Below are positions 46,489-54,905 of a DNA stretch of 64,000 nt, piece by piece. The notes under the pieces are model-generated. The model was not told the origin of the DNA. It made no database searches and saw only the letters and a program-made list of their open reading frames with translations. The translations under genes were made by a program, and so were the position numbers. The stretch comes from Woeseia sp. Its GTDB lineage: Bacteria > Pseudomonadota > Gammaproteobacteria > Steroidobacterales > Woeseiaceae. The stretch covers positions 1,471,305 through 1,535,304 of the forward strand of contig JAJFKW010000001.1 of NCBI GenBank assembly GCA_021773015.1, given 5' to 3'. Position 1 is the first letter of the stretch. Each line of letters starts with the position of its first letter.

Positions 46489-46504
46489 TGTGAGAGCATT
46501 CACG
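46489..46504. promoter_or_regulatory. CRP/Vfr-type binding site before module B
   Basis: TGTGA-GAGCAT-TCACG matches nine of ten consensus positions. It is 342 bases before the first gene of module B; a much closer site stands before its paralogue in module A. Confidence 0.45.
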
Positions 46505-46846
46505 GTGATTCTGAAAAAGGTCAGGCATACTTTTGAACAAGTCCATCTGCATAAAAGCAGACTGTTTAAGGAAGAACACATAACAACAGGGACTTCTGAT
46601 AAAGGCACGGTCGCAGCGACAGGAGTCGCAGCAACCACGCAAAGCAACCGATCATACGTGCCGCTCGCGGCACAGTAGGACAGCGGAGCTGCCAGGAGAA
46701 TAGGTGGGCTAAACGTCTCAAGTTGCAGACGTGACCTTGCAAATTTTCCTCTACGCGATCGCGAATATTGTCGGCGCTACAATTGGCTGACGCTTGTAAA
46801 GACAATTGCACACTGTTTGATCGTATTGGCTAAGAGCAGGAATGTT

Positions 46847-48055
46847 ATGAAAAACAGGACGTGGACTAAAAATAAAGTCGCTACTGGCAACACCGTTGTC
46901 GGCAGCTTCATTCGCATGCTACTTCTCGGGATGCTAAGCGCAAGTCTGGCATCGACCGCTCTGGCGGGACCCCGTGAGCAAGCGAAACGCATTCATGATC
47001 GTCTCGCTGGCGTGCCGCCAACCGAGACCATATTATTGCAGATGGAGGAGGACGTCGATCCCAATCGGCCGGGTACTCCTTTAGACGCAGCTTACGTAGC
47101 CATGGGTAATGCGAACTTCTACAACGTCACGTTGAAGAATTTCGCGGCACCGTGGACAAACCGTGACCAGAATGTATTTGTTCCTTTGAACGACTACATC
47201 GCGACGGTCGTCGGCATGGTCCGCGATGATGTACCGTTCAACACATTGCTTTCGGCTGATCTATTGTACGTCAGCGATGCGCCAGGCTTGCCGGGCGTTT
47301 CAGCGGTTAACAACAATCACTATGCAGCTATCGAAACGCAAAACATCGATATGCAATCCACGTTAGTGAGCACAACTCAGTCATCCGTTTATCCGGTTCC
47401 GCCGGGTGCGACCGCCGGCATCATGACATCACGGGCCGCTGCCGAGGCGTTTTTCGTAGCTGGCACAAACCGTGCGATGTTCCGCTTCACTATGCTCAAT
47501 CACATGTGCAACGACATGGAGCAGGTTCATGACGTTAAACGCACGCCGGACAGAATCAGGCAAGACGTCAGCCGCAGCCCAGGTGGTGACAGTCGCTTGT
47601 TCTTGAATAACTGCATTGGCTGCCATAGTGGTATGGACCCATTGGCGCAAGCGTTCGCGTATTACAACTACAACGAGGACACCGGCAGTATCGAATATAC
47701 AGCTAACGTGGTCCAACCAAAATATTTCAACAACGATGCCAACTTTGAGTTCGGCTTCCGCACCCCAAATGACGATTGGAATAACTATTGGCGAGTCGGG
47801 CAAAACCAATTCATGGATTGGGATCTGAACCGATCCGGTAGCGGAACCGGCGCCAAGACAATGGGCGAAGAACTCGCGAACAGCGGCGCATTCGCAAACT
47901 GCCAGGTTCGCAAAGTGTTTCGCGCCGTTTGTCTGCGCGACGCTGAAGACTTAGGCGATCGCACAGCCATTGCGACAATGACGAGCACATTCCGCACAGG
48001 ATATTCCATGCAACGAGCATTCGCAGACGCGGCTGTTCATTGTATGGGCCAGTAG
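46847..48055 (+). CDS. module B: periplasmic mono-heme protein, DUF1588-like
   Basis: 402 residues from the ATG at 46847 with CAGGAA upstream; a TTG at 46817 is less likely. The signal peptide is cleaved near STALAG and the mature start GPREQAKRIHDRLAGVPP is nearly that of module A. Heme motif CIGCH at 256-260 sits in DSRLFLNNCIGCHSGMDPLA, and AGIMTSRAAAEAFFVAGTNR precedes it. C-terminal QRAFADAAVHCMGQ and KVFRAVC parallel the module A protein. The role is unknown; the pair are clear paralogues over their whole length. Confidence 0.78.
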   Translation: MKNRTWTKNKVATGNTVVGSFIRMLLLGMLSASLASTALAGPREQAKRIHDRLAGVPPTETILLQMEEDVDPNRPGTPLDAAYVAMGNANFYNVTLKNFAAPWTNRDQNVFVPLNDYIATVVGMVRDDVPFNTLLSADLLYVSDAPGLPGVSAVNNNHYAAIETQNIDMQSTLVSTTQSSVYPVPPGATAGIMTSRAAAEAFFVAGTNRAMFRFTMLNHMCNDMEQVHDVKRTPDRIRQDVSRSPGGDSRLFLNNCIGCHSGMDPLAQAFAYYNYNEDTGSIEYTANVVQPKYFNNDANFEFGFRTPNDDWNNYWRVGQNQFMDWDLNRSGSGTGAKTMGEELANSGAFANCQVRKVFRAVCLRDAEDLGDRTAIATMTSTFRTGYSMQRAFADAAVHCMGQ

Positions 48056-48067
48056 GGAGACACTGAC

Positions 48068-50608
48068 ATGAGAATAGCAATAGAAATGGCATTGGCCCCA
48101 GCTGGCAGTATCAAGGCAATGTGCACAAAATCGATTCGCAGTTCTATTTTGCTGACGTTGTCCGCATTCGTACTAGCGGCTTGCGGCGGCGGCGCGGCGA
48201 CCACCGAAAACCCGGTTGTCAGCACCACGCCGACCGGCGGCTACAATGGCCCGATCGCGACGACTGAAGACATTCGCAAATTTCAGGATGAGCTGTGGAC
48301 CAACATTTCGTCAACGAGCCGATGTGGTGGTTGTCACAACCAATCCACCGGTCAAGCACCGATGTTTGCTCGCAATGACGACATTAATTTGGCCTACAAC
48401 GCAGCGATTACTGTTGTAACGCTATCGTCGCCAGTCGACTCAAGACTTGTCTCCAAAGTCGCGAGCCCACATAACTGCTGGGTTTCGGATGAGCAAGTTT
48501 GTGCGTCCAACATGGAAAGCTGGATTACCGGTTGGGCAGGTAATATCGCTGGCGGTGGCGGCCGAGAAATCGACCTGGACCCACCGACTTCGGTACAGCC
48601 CGGCGCAAGCAAGAGTTACGCCAATGCTCGGGTTGAAGATTTCGAAGCGACCGTGTATCCACTGTTGACGCAGTATTGTGCGGGCTGCCATACATCTTCA
48701 TCGCCGACATCGCAAAGTCCTTATTTTGCAGAGCCCGGTGACCCATTGGCGAACGCAGCGTTTGACGCGGCGAAGTCTAAAATGGACCTCGACGATCCAG
48801 ACAATTCACGATTTTTCATCCGCCTCGCCAGCGAGTTCCATAACTGCTGGGATGTCGGTTGTGCTCAATCATCGGCGCTGATGTTACAGGCGATCGAGGA
48901 TTTTGCAGCGCTGGTACCTCTCGTACAAATTGACGAAGATCTCGTCATCAGCGATGCGCTACGTATCGTAGACGGAACTGTCGCGTCAGGTGGTAACCGC
49001 TATGAAGACGATCAAATCGCTTTGTGGGAGTTCAAGACAGGCACTGGCCAGACCGCATTCGACACCAGTGCTGTTGAACCCGCGCTCGATCTCAATTTCT
49101 CGGGAGACGTCGCATGGTTTGGTGGCTGGGGCATCACGATCAACGATGGTAAAGCTCAGGGTTCCACGACCGCCAGTAAGAAGATTCACGACATGATTCG
49201 CGCATCCGGCGCCTACTCTATCGAAGCGTGGGTCGTGCCGAACAATGTAACGCAGGAAGAAGCACGCATTGTTAGCTACTCGGCGGGCAACGACTCTAGG
49301 AATTTTACGTTGCAACAGAACCTGTACGACTATCAATTCCTGAATCGTAGTACGGAAACCAGCTTGAATGGCGATCCGACAGCGTCAACACCGGCCGCTG
49401 CTGAAATCTTACAAGCGACACTACAGCATGTGGTCGCAACGTACTCAGAATTGGACGGACGTAGCATTTACGTCAACGGCACGCTCGTTTCGCAAGCAGA
49501 CCCAACGCCGGGCGGCTCTATGGTCGACTGGCAAGACACTTTTGCTTTCGTACTCGGCAACGAGGTGTCAGGTGACGGACTGTGGCAGGGAACGATACGT
49601 ATGGCCTCAATTCATGACCGCGTATTGACTCAAGAGCAAGTCGTACAAAACTTTGATGTCGGCGTAGGCGAGAAATTCTTCCTGCTGTTTGGCATCGAAG
49701 ATGTCATTAACGTGCCAACCGCATATATTCTGTTTGAAGTATCGCAGTTCGACACCTACGGTTATTTGTTCAACAAAGCGCACTTCCTGACGCTGGACGG
49801 AACACAAAATCCTGAAGGCATTCCGATTCAGGGCATGCGAATTGGTCTCAACGGTGCGGAAGCTGACGTCGGACAAGCCTACGCAAACATGGACGACCTG
49901 CTGAGCGCTGCAGAATTTGAGGAGCTCGGTCAACCGCTTTCTCAATTAGGTGCCGTCGTACCGCTCGAAAAGGGACCGGAGGATGACGAATTCTTCCTGA
50001 CCTTCGAGCAACTCGGTAACCAGAGCAATGTGTTTGTCGACGACCCACAGCTGGTCATCGTTGAGACGGACGTGCCCCTGGTAGATCGAGCACAACGGTT
50101 TGGCGTGCGTACGTTTGATGAGATCAATGCCACCATGGCAGCCATCACGACCGTCGACCCGGAGAGCGCTGCGGTCGATATCACGTTCCAGAACTTGCGT
50201 CAGTCGTTGCCCGCGATCGAGAGCCCAGAAGCATTCCTCTCGTCGCATCAGGTGGCTATCGCGCAGATGGCTATTGAATACTGCAACGCGTTGGTGAATG
50301 ACGGCCCGAAAGCGACAGCCTACTTCCAGGGCTTCAATTTCAACGCGACGCCTGCGGCCGCATTCACCGCCACGGGCCGTGATCAGATCATCGATCCGTT
50401 GCTGGATGCCGCAATGGGAATCGCAATTCAGACGCAGCCTGACTTCGGCGATATCAAGAATGAGCTCGGAATCATAGGACCTAACGGCGGACATCCAGGC
50501 AATCTCATCGATCGTCTGATCGCCAGTCCTGACAATCCGAATACTAGTTCAATCGTTAAAGGCGTATGTGCTGCTGTCATCGGCAGTGCAGTCGCCACCG
50601 TTCAGTAA
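48068..50608 (+). CDS. module B: LamG-domain lipoprotein with two CXXCH
   Basis: 846 residues, 12 bases after the mono-heme gene, with GGGAGA before the ATG. Lipobox VLAAC (Cys39). Two c-heme motifs, CGGCH at 86-90 and CAGCH at 204-208, are in two similar segments (each with FQDELWTNIS- or FEATVYPLLTQY-like lead-ins and DDxN-AYNAA or DDPDNSRFFIR), as if a one-heme domain had been duplicated relative to module A. The LamG domain follows at about 315-530 (YSIEAWVVPNN, HVVATYSELDGRSIYVNGT). The C-terminal region aligns with that of 13670. It is probably the outer-membrane anchor of a complex with its neighbours. Confidence 0.83.
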   Translation: MRIAIEMALAPAGSIKAMCTKSIRSSILLTLSAFVLAACGGGAATTENPVVSTTPTGGYNGPIATTEDIRKFQDELWTNISSTSRCGGCHNQSTGQAPMFARNDDINLAYNAAITVVTLSSPVDSRLVSKVASPHNCWVSDEQVCASNMESWITGWAGNIAGGGGREIDLDPPTSVQPGASKSYANARVEDFEATVYPLLTQYCAGCHTSSSPTSQSPYFAEPGDPLANAAFDAAKSKMDLDDPDNSRFFIRLASEFHNCWDVGCAQSSALMLQAIEDFAALVPLVQIDEDLVISDALRIVDGTVASGGNRYEDDQIALWEFKTGTGQTAFDTSAVEPALDLNFSGDVAWFGGWGITINDGKAQGSTTASKKIHDMIRASGAYSIEAWVVPNNVTQEEARIVSYSAGNDSRNFTLQQNLYDYQFLNRSTETSLNGDPTASTPAAAEILQATLQHVVATYSELDGRSIYVNGTLVSQADPTPGGSMVDWQDTFAFVLGNEVSGDGLWQGTIRMASIHDRVLTQEQVVQNFDVGVGEKFFLLFGIEDVINVPTAYILFEVSQFDTYGYLFNKAHFLTLDGTQNPEGIPIQGMRIGLNGAEADVGQAYANMDDLLSAAEFEELGQPLSQLGAVVPLEKGPEDDEFFLTFEQLGNQSNVFVDDPQLVIVETDVPLVDRAQRFGVRTFDEINATMAAITTVDPESAAVDITFQNLRQSLPAIESPEAFLSSHQVAIAQMAIEYCNALVNDGPKATAYFQGFNFNATPAAAFTATGRDQIIDPLLDAAMGIAIQTQPDFGDIKNELGIIGPNGGHPGNLIDRLIASPDNPNTSSIVKGVCAAVIGSAVATVQ

Positions 50609-50638
50609 GACAGACTCATAGGATACGAGGCAAACGTT

Positions 50639-52315
50639 ATGGCTAAGAAACGAAACGTCCGCGACCTGGATGCACCGCAATTACATGGAGATCATCCACG
50701 ACCGGTAACTCGACGTGAGTTTGTTTCTCAAGGTTTGATAGGTGGATCTGCATTCGCGCTGGGCGGTGGGGTGATGAGTTTGTTCTCAAACCCACGAGAA
50801 GCATTTGCAGCCCTATCATCGGATCTGCAACCGCTGTTAGGCACACCTTGCGATATAGCCACCGTTGGCGCGGGTAAGATTCCGTTCATCGCTTTCGACC
50901 TGGCAGGTGGCGTGAACATCTCCGGTTCCAACGTTCTGGTCGGTCAACGAGAAGGCCAAATGGACTTCCTGAATACCGCTGGTTACGAGAAACTCGGCCT
51001 ACCGGGAGACATGGTTCCAGGCCTTAACGACGCCAATGGATTGCCGTTTGCGAATACCGACCTCGGCTTGGGATTCCATTCTGATAGTGCGTTTTTGCGC
51101 GGCATGCGCCGGCATATGTCGCCGCTACGTGAGCCGTTTTTGAATGGCGCGATCATTCCCGCACGTTCCGACAACGATACTGGCAACAATCCGCACAACC
51201 CCTTGTACGGTATTGCACAAGCGGGCGCCGACGGTTCAATTTTGACGTTGGCTGGAACAGAGAATTCCGACTCGGGCGGTAACTCTATGATTCCCGCCAT
51301 GATGATGAATCCGGAGCTGCGACCGACCAAGGTTGACCGTCCTGGCGACGTAACCGCACTGGTCGATACCGGACAACTCGTTGGAATACTTGGGCCAGCC
51401 GATGCGACCGCGGTCATGGAATCGATTTACCGCATCAGCGAACAAAAAGTGGGCATCACGTCGGGCAGCCCAGGCACGATAGACAACGGTCAACAGATCA
51501 CTGCCGATCAGGTGGTGCAAGATCTGGTGTCCTGCGGATATCTGAAGTCGGCGGATATTGCTGACAGATTCGGTGGCACACCTTTGGACCCGGCAGACGA
51601 TCCGATGATTGTCACACAACCCGGCGAAGCACCTGGAATATTCTCGCAAGATGAGTTCAACGGAGTTCTCAACAATCGCGACGGCCAGGAATTCCGCAAA
51701 ACGGCATCCATCATGAAGCTCGTCATGAATGGCTTCGCAGGCGCTGCGGTCATTGAGATGGGCGGCTACGACTATCATGGAGGTCAACGCCGTGAAGGTG
51801 AGGTCAAGGACGAGCGTGCAGGACGATGCATGGGTGCTTGCCTAGAGTACGCAGCGAGAATTGGCACACCGTTGATGATGTATGTGTTTAGTGATGGTTC
51901 GCTGTCCAGTAACGGCGCCATCGATAATTCAGCGGAAGGCCGCGGTAAAGGCGAATGGGTCAGTGACAATTCGTCAACGGCCGCATCGTTCTTCATGGTC
52001 TACAATCCTTACGGGCGCGCGCAGTTATTGGGCGCAACCGCGGCGGATCAAGCCATGCATCAACAAATTGGTTACATGGATGCCGGCGCGTCAGTACAAC
52101 GGGCGGCAACTCCGGCTGCAAACAACGTCAATCTGCTGGTGGAAACCGTCATCCTTAACTACATGGCTCTTCATGGACAAGCGGGTCAATTCGGTAATGT
52201 ATTCCCGAGTAATGGACTCGGTGATGCAACATTACGAGATCGCATGACGGCCTTCGACACATTAACTGGTATCACCAACAATACGATTGGACCATTGTTG
52301 CCGTTACCGGGCTAA
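50639..52315 (+). CDS. module B: Tat-exported DUF1501-like protein
   Basis: 558 residues. Tat signal TRREFVSQGLIGG (Arg25-Arg26). Shared with the 15910 paralogue are IPFIAFDLAGGVNISGSN, NDTGNNPHNPLYGIAQAG, ENSDSGGNS, ELRPTKVDR, GGYDYHGGQRREGEV and PLMMYVFSDGSLSS. The extra 50 residues are mostly a loop of about residues 270-340. The layout matches DUF1501, a branch of the alkaline-phosphatase-like superfamily. The chemical role is unknown. Confidence 0.76.
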   Translation: MAKKRNVRDLDAPQLHGDHPRPVTRREFVSQGLIGGSAFALGGGVMSLFSNPREAFAALSSDLQPLLGTPCDIATVGAGKIPFIAFDLAGGVNISGSNVLVGQREGQMDFLNTAGYEKLGLPGDMVPGLNDANGLPFANTDLGLGFHSDSAFLRGMRRHMSPLREPFLNGAIIPARSDNDTGNNPHNPLYGIAQAGADGSILTLAGTENSDSGGNSMIPAMMMNPELRPTKVDRPGDVTALVDTGQLVGILGPADATAVMESIYRISEQKVGITSGSPGTIDNGQQITADQVVQDLVSCGYLKSADIADRFGGTPLDPADDPMIVTQPGEAPGIFSQDEFNGVLNNRDGQEFRKTASIMKLVMNGFAGAAVIEMGGYDYHGGQRREGEVKDERAGRCMGACLEYAARIGTPLMMYVFSDGSLSSNGAIDNSAEGRGKGEWVSDNSSTAASFFMVYNPYGRAQLLGATAADQAMHQQIGYMDAGASVQRAATPAANNVNLLVETVILNYMALHGQAGQFGNVFPSNGLGDATLRDRMTAFDTLTGITNNTIGPLLPLPG

Positions 52316-52359
52316 GCGTAAGTCAAGAAACTCGAACTATCCCTGTTGTTCGATGAAAC

Positions 52360-52402
52360 AAGCGGCTGGTCAGCTCATTGCTGGCCAGCCGCTTTTCGTT
52401 TT
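52360..52402 (+). terminator. intrinsic terminator inside module B
   Basis: AAGCGGCTGGTCAGC (52360-52374), loop TCATT, GCTGGCCAGCCGCTT (52380-52394): a 15-base stem with one G-T pair, then two T-runs (TTTTCGTTTT). It separates the three exported-protein genes from the methyltransferase gene, which therefore needs its own promoter or readthrough. Confidence 0.85.
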
Positions 52403-52565
52403 GAGACTTGCGTTTTGAGACGCCAAACTATTTAGGACATAGTTGTCTACAAATCTTGCTGTCGGCAAGAATTATTCAATGCTTGTTAGGTGGAATTACT
52501 AACCGAACTTGACGAGCAATACGTAGACGCCATAATGCTGGCAAAATACGCGGAGACAACAACCA

Positions 52566-53951
52566 ATGACGACCGAAGGCCTAATTTCCGACCTATTGGC
52601 CTGTCCGCGCTGCGACAAAACGCCATTGTCATTGACGAATGACAAATACTCCTGCATTGCTTGCAAAACCGAATTTCCATCCATCGGCGGAATTCCGTGG
52701 TTGTTTGCCCACCCTGAATCGAGCTTAAGCGAATGGCGAAATCGCTTGCACTTTGAAATTCAATCGCTGACGCATGACACGCAAAGGATAAGCGACGAAC
52801 TTAGCAATGAAGACCATTCGGCATTAACGAAGGAACGCCTAGAACTGCAGCTACAGGCCAACGAACAACACCGCAACTCGTTGCGTCAAATTCTATCGCC
52901 GATAGATATTCAATCGTCTACATCGACCTACGAATCGTACCTTGCGCTCAGGACTCGCTTGCCTACCGATCAAGGTCTGCATACTTACTACGCCAATATT
53001 CATCGAGATTGGAGTTGGGGTGAGGCCGAAAACGCGGCCTCAATCGAGCAAATTATTAAAGTGGCGAATGATAGCGACGGCGGCCAAAGGCTCGGCGATA
53101 CACTCGTCCTCGGCGCTGGCGGTTGCCGCCTCGCGTACGACATTCATCTTCAATTGGATACACAGCGGACGCTCGCGATGGATTTCAACCCGCTGCTCAT
53201 GTTAATCGCAGATAGCGTTATCCATGGCACAGACATGCAGCTTTACGAATTCCCGATTGCACCGATATCAACTGAATACTATGCGGTTGAGCGAACACTG
53301 CACGCACCGCAAACAATTGACGGAAACTTCCATTTGCTATTGGGCGATGTTTTACGACCTTCGTTTGCCGCCCATAGTTTTGACACAGTCGTAACACCTT
53401 GGCTGATTGACATTATCTCCGAAGACTTTGCAGTATTCGCTAAACGAATAAACCAACTCCTAAAACCGGGTGGCCGTTGGATAAATTTTGGCTCCTTAGC
53501 TTTTGACCACCCGATTCGCTCGCGACGTTACAGCCCGGCTGAAGTCATCGACATCGTGCAACAAACCGGTTTTTCGGAGCCGACAACGCATGAAGCGTGC
53601 ATTCCGTATATGTGTTCTCCAGCGAGCCGCCACGGTCGCCAAGAGTTGGTATTTAGCTTTGCCGCAAGCAAACAAAAAGACAGCCAGAAACCGCCCAGAC
53701 ACAATGCGCTACCAGATTGGCTAGTGACCGGAAAAGAACCTGTTCCGGCACTGAGCACGTTTCGCACGCAAGCGATGAGCACGCAGATTTATGCGTACAT
53801 CATGTCTTTAATCGACGGCAAGCGAAGTATTATCGATATGGCCGATTTGCTAGAACAACAACAGCTTATGACTCGGCAGGAAGCGGAACCGGCGATTCGT
53901 AATTTCCTTACCCGAATGTTTGACGATTCTGAACGCCAATCGCAACTCTAG
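52566..53951 (+). CDS. module B: N2227-type SAM methyltransferase with zinc ribbon and PqqD/RRE-like tail
   Basis: 461 residues; GGAGA stands eight bases before the ATG. Zinc ribbon Cys13/Cys16 (CPRC) and Cys30/Cys33 (CIAC). Methyltransferase core with IHRDWSWGEAE, motif I LVLGAGGCRLAYDIH, DFNPLLML, FDTVVTPWLIDII and GGRWINFGSLAF, matching the carnosine N-methyltransferase type (N2227). The C-terminal 60 residues (YIMSLIDGKRSIIDMADLLE) again resemble PqqD. No signal peptide. Unlike in module A, a terminator and a 250-base gap lie before it. Substrate unknown. Confidence 0.78.
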   Translation: MTTEGLISDLLACPRCDKTPLSLTNDKYSCIACKTEFPSIGGIPWLFAHPESSLSEWRNRLHFEIQSLTHDTQRISDELSNEDHSALTKERLELQLQANEQHRNSLRQILSPIDIQSSTSTYESYLALRTRLPTDQGLHTYYANIHRDWSWGEAENAASIEQIIKVANDSDGGQRLGDTLVLGAGGCRLAYDIHLQLDTQRTLAMDFNPLLMLIADSVIHGTDMQLYEFPIAPISTEYYAVERTLHAPQTIDGNFHLLLGDVLRPSFAAHSFDTVVTPWLIDIISEDFAVFAKRINQLLKPGGRWINFGSLAFDHPIRSRRYSPAEVIDIVQQTGFSEPTTHEACIPYMCSPASRHGRQELVFSFAASKQKDSQKPPRHNALPDWLVTGKEPVPALSTFRTQAMSTQIYAYIMSLIDGKRSIIDMADLLEQQQLMTRQEAEPAIRNFLTRMFDDSERQSQL

Positions 53952-53987
53952 ATTGGCGTAGTGCATGGTCTGCACATCACGCAATCT

Positions 53988-54749
53988 CTATGTTGCGGTC
54001 GATGCCGCCTTTTCGATAGCGGCGCGAAAATGGGTTTTTGCGTCGCCAATTACTTCATCACCATGTGCTGGCAATAGATTCTCGAAGCGCAGATCGAGTA
54101 TGCCCCGCAGGTCGGCTGCTGACGGCTTGGTAAATTTCTTCCACGCTGGCCCGATGTTGTACGGTTTGATGAATCCCATAATGCGCATCATCAACCGCCC
54201 CATTAGATTGAAGTAGCGATCCGGAGTGGACCAGTTTTGTAGTGAATCCCCGCTGATCAATATGCCGCCCTCTCGGAGCAACAGCAGCACCGCTTCCGCA
54301 GGCTTAGCAGATTTATAAAGGTATAACCGCGCCCCGGAGACGGGTAAATCGCTGGCTGCATCAATATACTCGTCAGCATCGAAATAGGGTTCCGCGTTTG
54401 GATCAAAGCCTTCAACATAAATGTGACCTTTGAGTGCGTAAACTTTTGCGCCGTAACGTTGTTTGTAAAAAGCGTCATCGATACCGTGAAATCCAGCAAT
54501 TCGTAGTACTGCTCTCACCTTTCCAAGTTTTTCGAGCGCACGTAATCCATGGTCATCCAGGCGTAATGAATTGACGAGAATTAGATCCTCGCCTTCTCGA
54601 ATGACGACCATATTTCGACTAAACGTCATTGGTTTGCCGGGCATTTTTACGGTGCCAGTTACGAAAAATACGTCGCGGAATAACTCTCGCAGTTCCCCGT
54701 GCGGCAGCGCACTTGGCGGTGTTCTCTCTTGCATATCAATGGCACTCAT
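53988..54749 (-). CDS. metallo-beta-lactamase-fold-like protein with degenerate metal site
   Basis: 253 residues. The fold is suggested by NMVVIREGEDLILVNSLRL, GILISGDSLQNW and LLPAHGDEVIGDAKTHFRAA, all in the MBL order. The usual THxHxDH is replaced by AGFHGIDD, with only one or two ligands left, so the zinc site is probably lost or altered. No signal peptide. It may act as a binding protein or be an enzyme with another metal. It runs convergent to module B with 36 bases between. Confidence 0.65.
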   Translation of the reverse strand: MSAIDMQERTPPSALPHGELRELFRDVFFVTGTVKMPGKPMTFSRNMVVIREGEDLILVNSLRLDDHGLRALEKLGKVRAVLRIAGFHGIDDAFYKQRYGAKVYALKGHIYVEGFDPNAEPYFDADEYIDAASDLPVSGARLYLYKSAKPAEAVLLLLREGGILISGDSLQNWSTPDRYFNLMGRLMMRIMGFIKPYNIGPAWKKFTKPSAADLRGILDLRFENLLPAHGDEVIGDAKTHFRAAIEKAASTAT

Positions 54750-54905
54750 TAGGTAACACCAAGCAACTTCGTTTAATTGCGGTGTATCGATTTAAGAAAA
54801 TCGAGCTAGGCGCAAATAGACGAATACGCGTAGCATATCAGCGTGTAACGCTTTGCAGATTTAATACCTAATTTGCACCCAAATTCAATAGCCAAGGACA
54901 TCTTA

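Larger units (their letters stand above)
45651..46846. other. 1.2-kb divergent intergenic region between the HzsA-like operon and module B
   Basis: No convincing gene. The short frames at 46275-46499 (minus) and 46321-46536 (plus) lack ribosome sites and family features. There is a hairpin at 46230-46247 and a CRP-like site at 46489-46504. The length is unusual for this otherwise compact region, so it may hold regulatory RNA or decayed sequence. Confidence 0.5.

Noticed and set aside
46275-46536. Overlapping short frames on both strands in the 1.2-kb gap
   Set aside because: No ribosome sites or domains, and they overlap each other.
54873-54905. TTG start for the dehalogenase
   Set aside because: GTG at 54906 has a ribosome site at ideal spacing and gives the usual N-terminus of the family.
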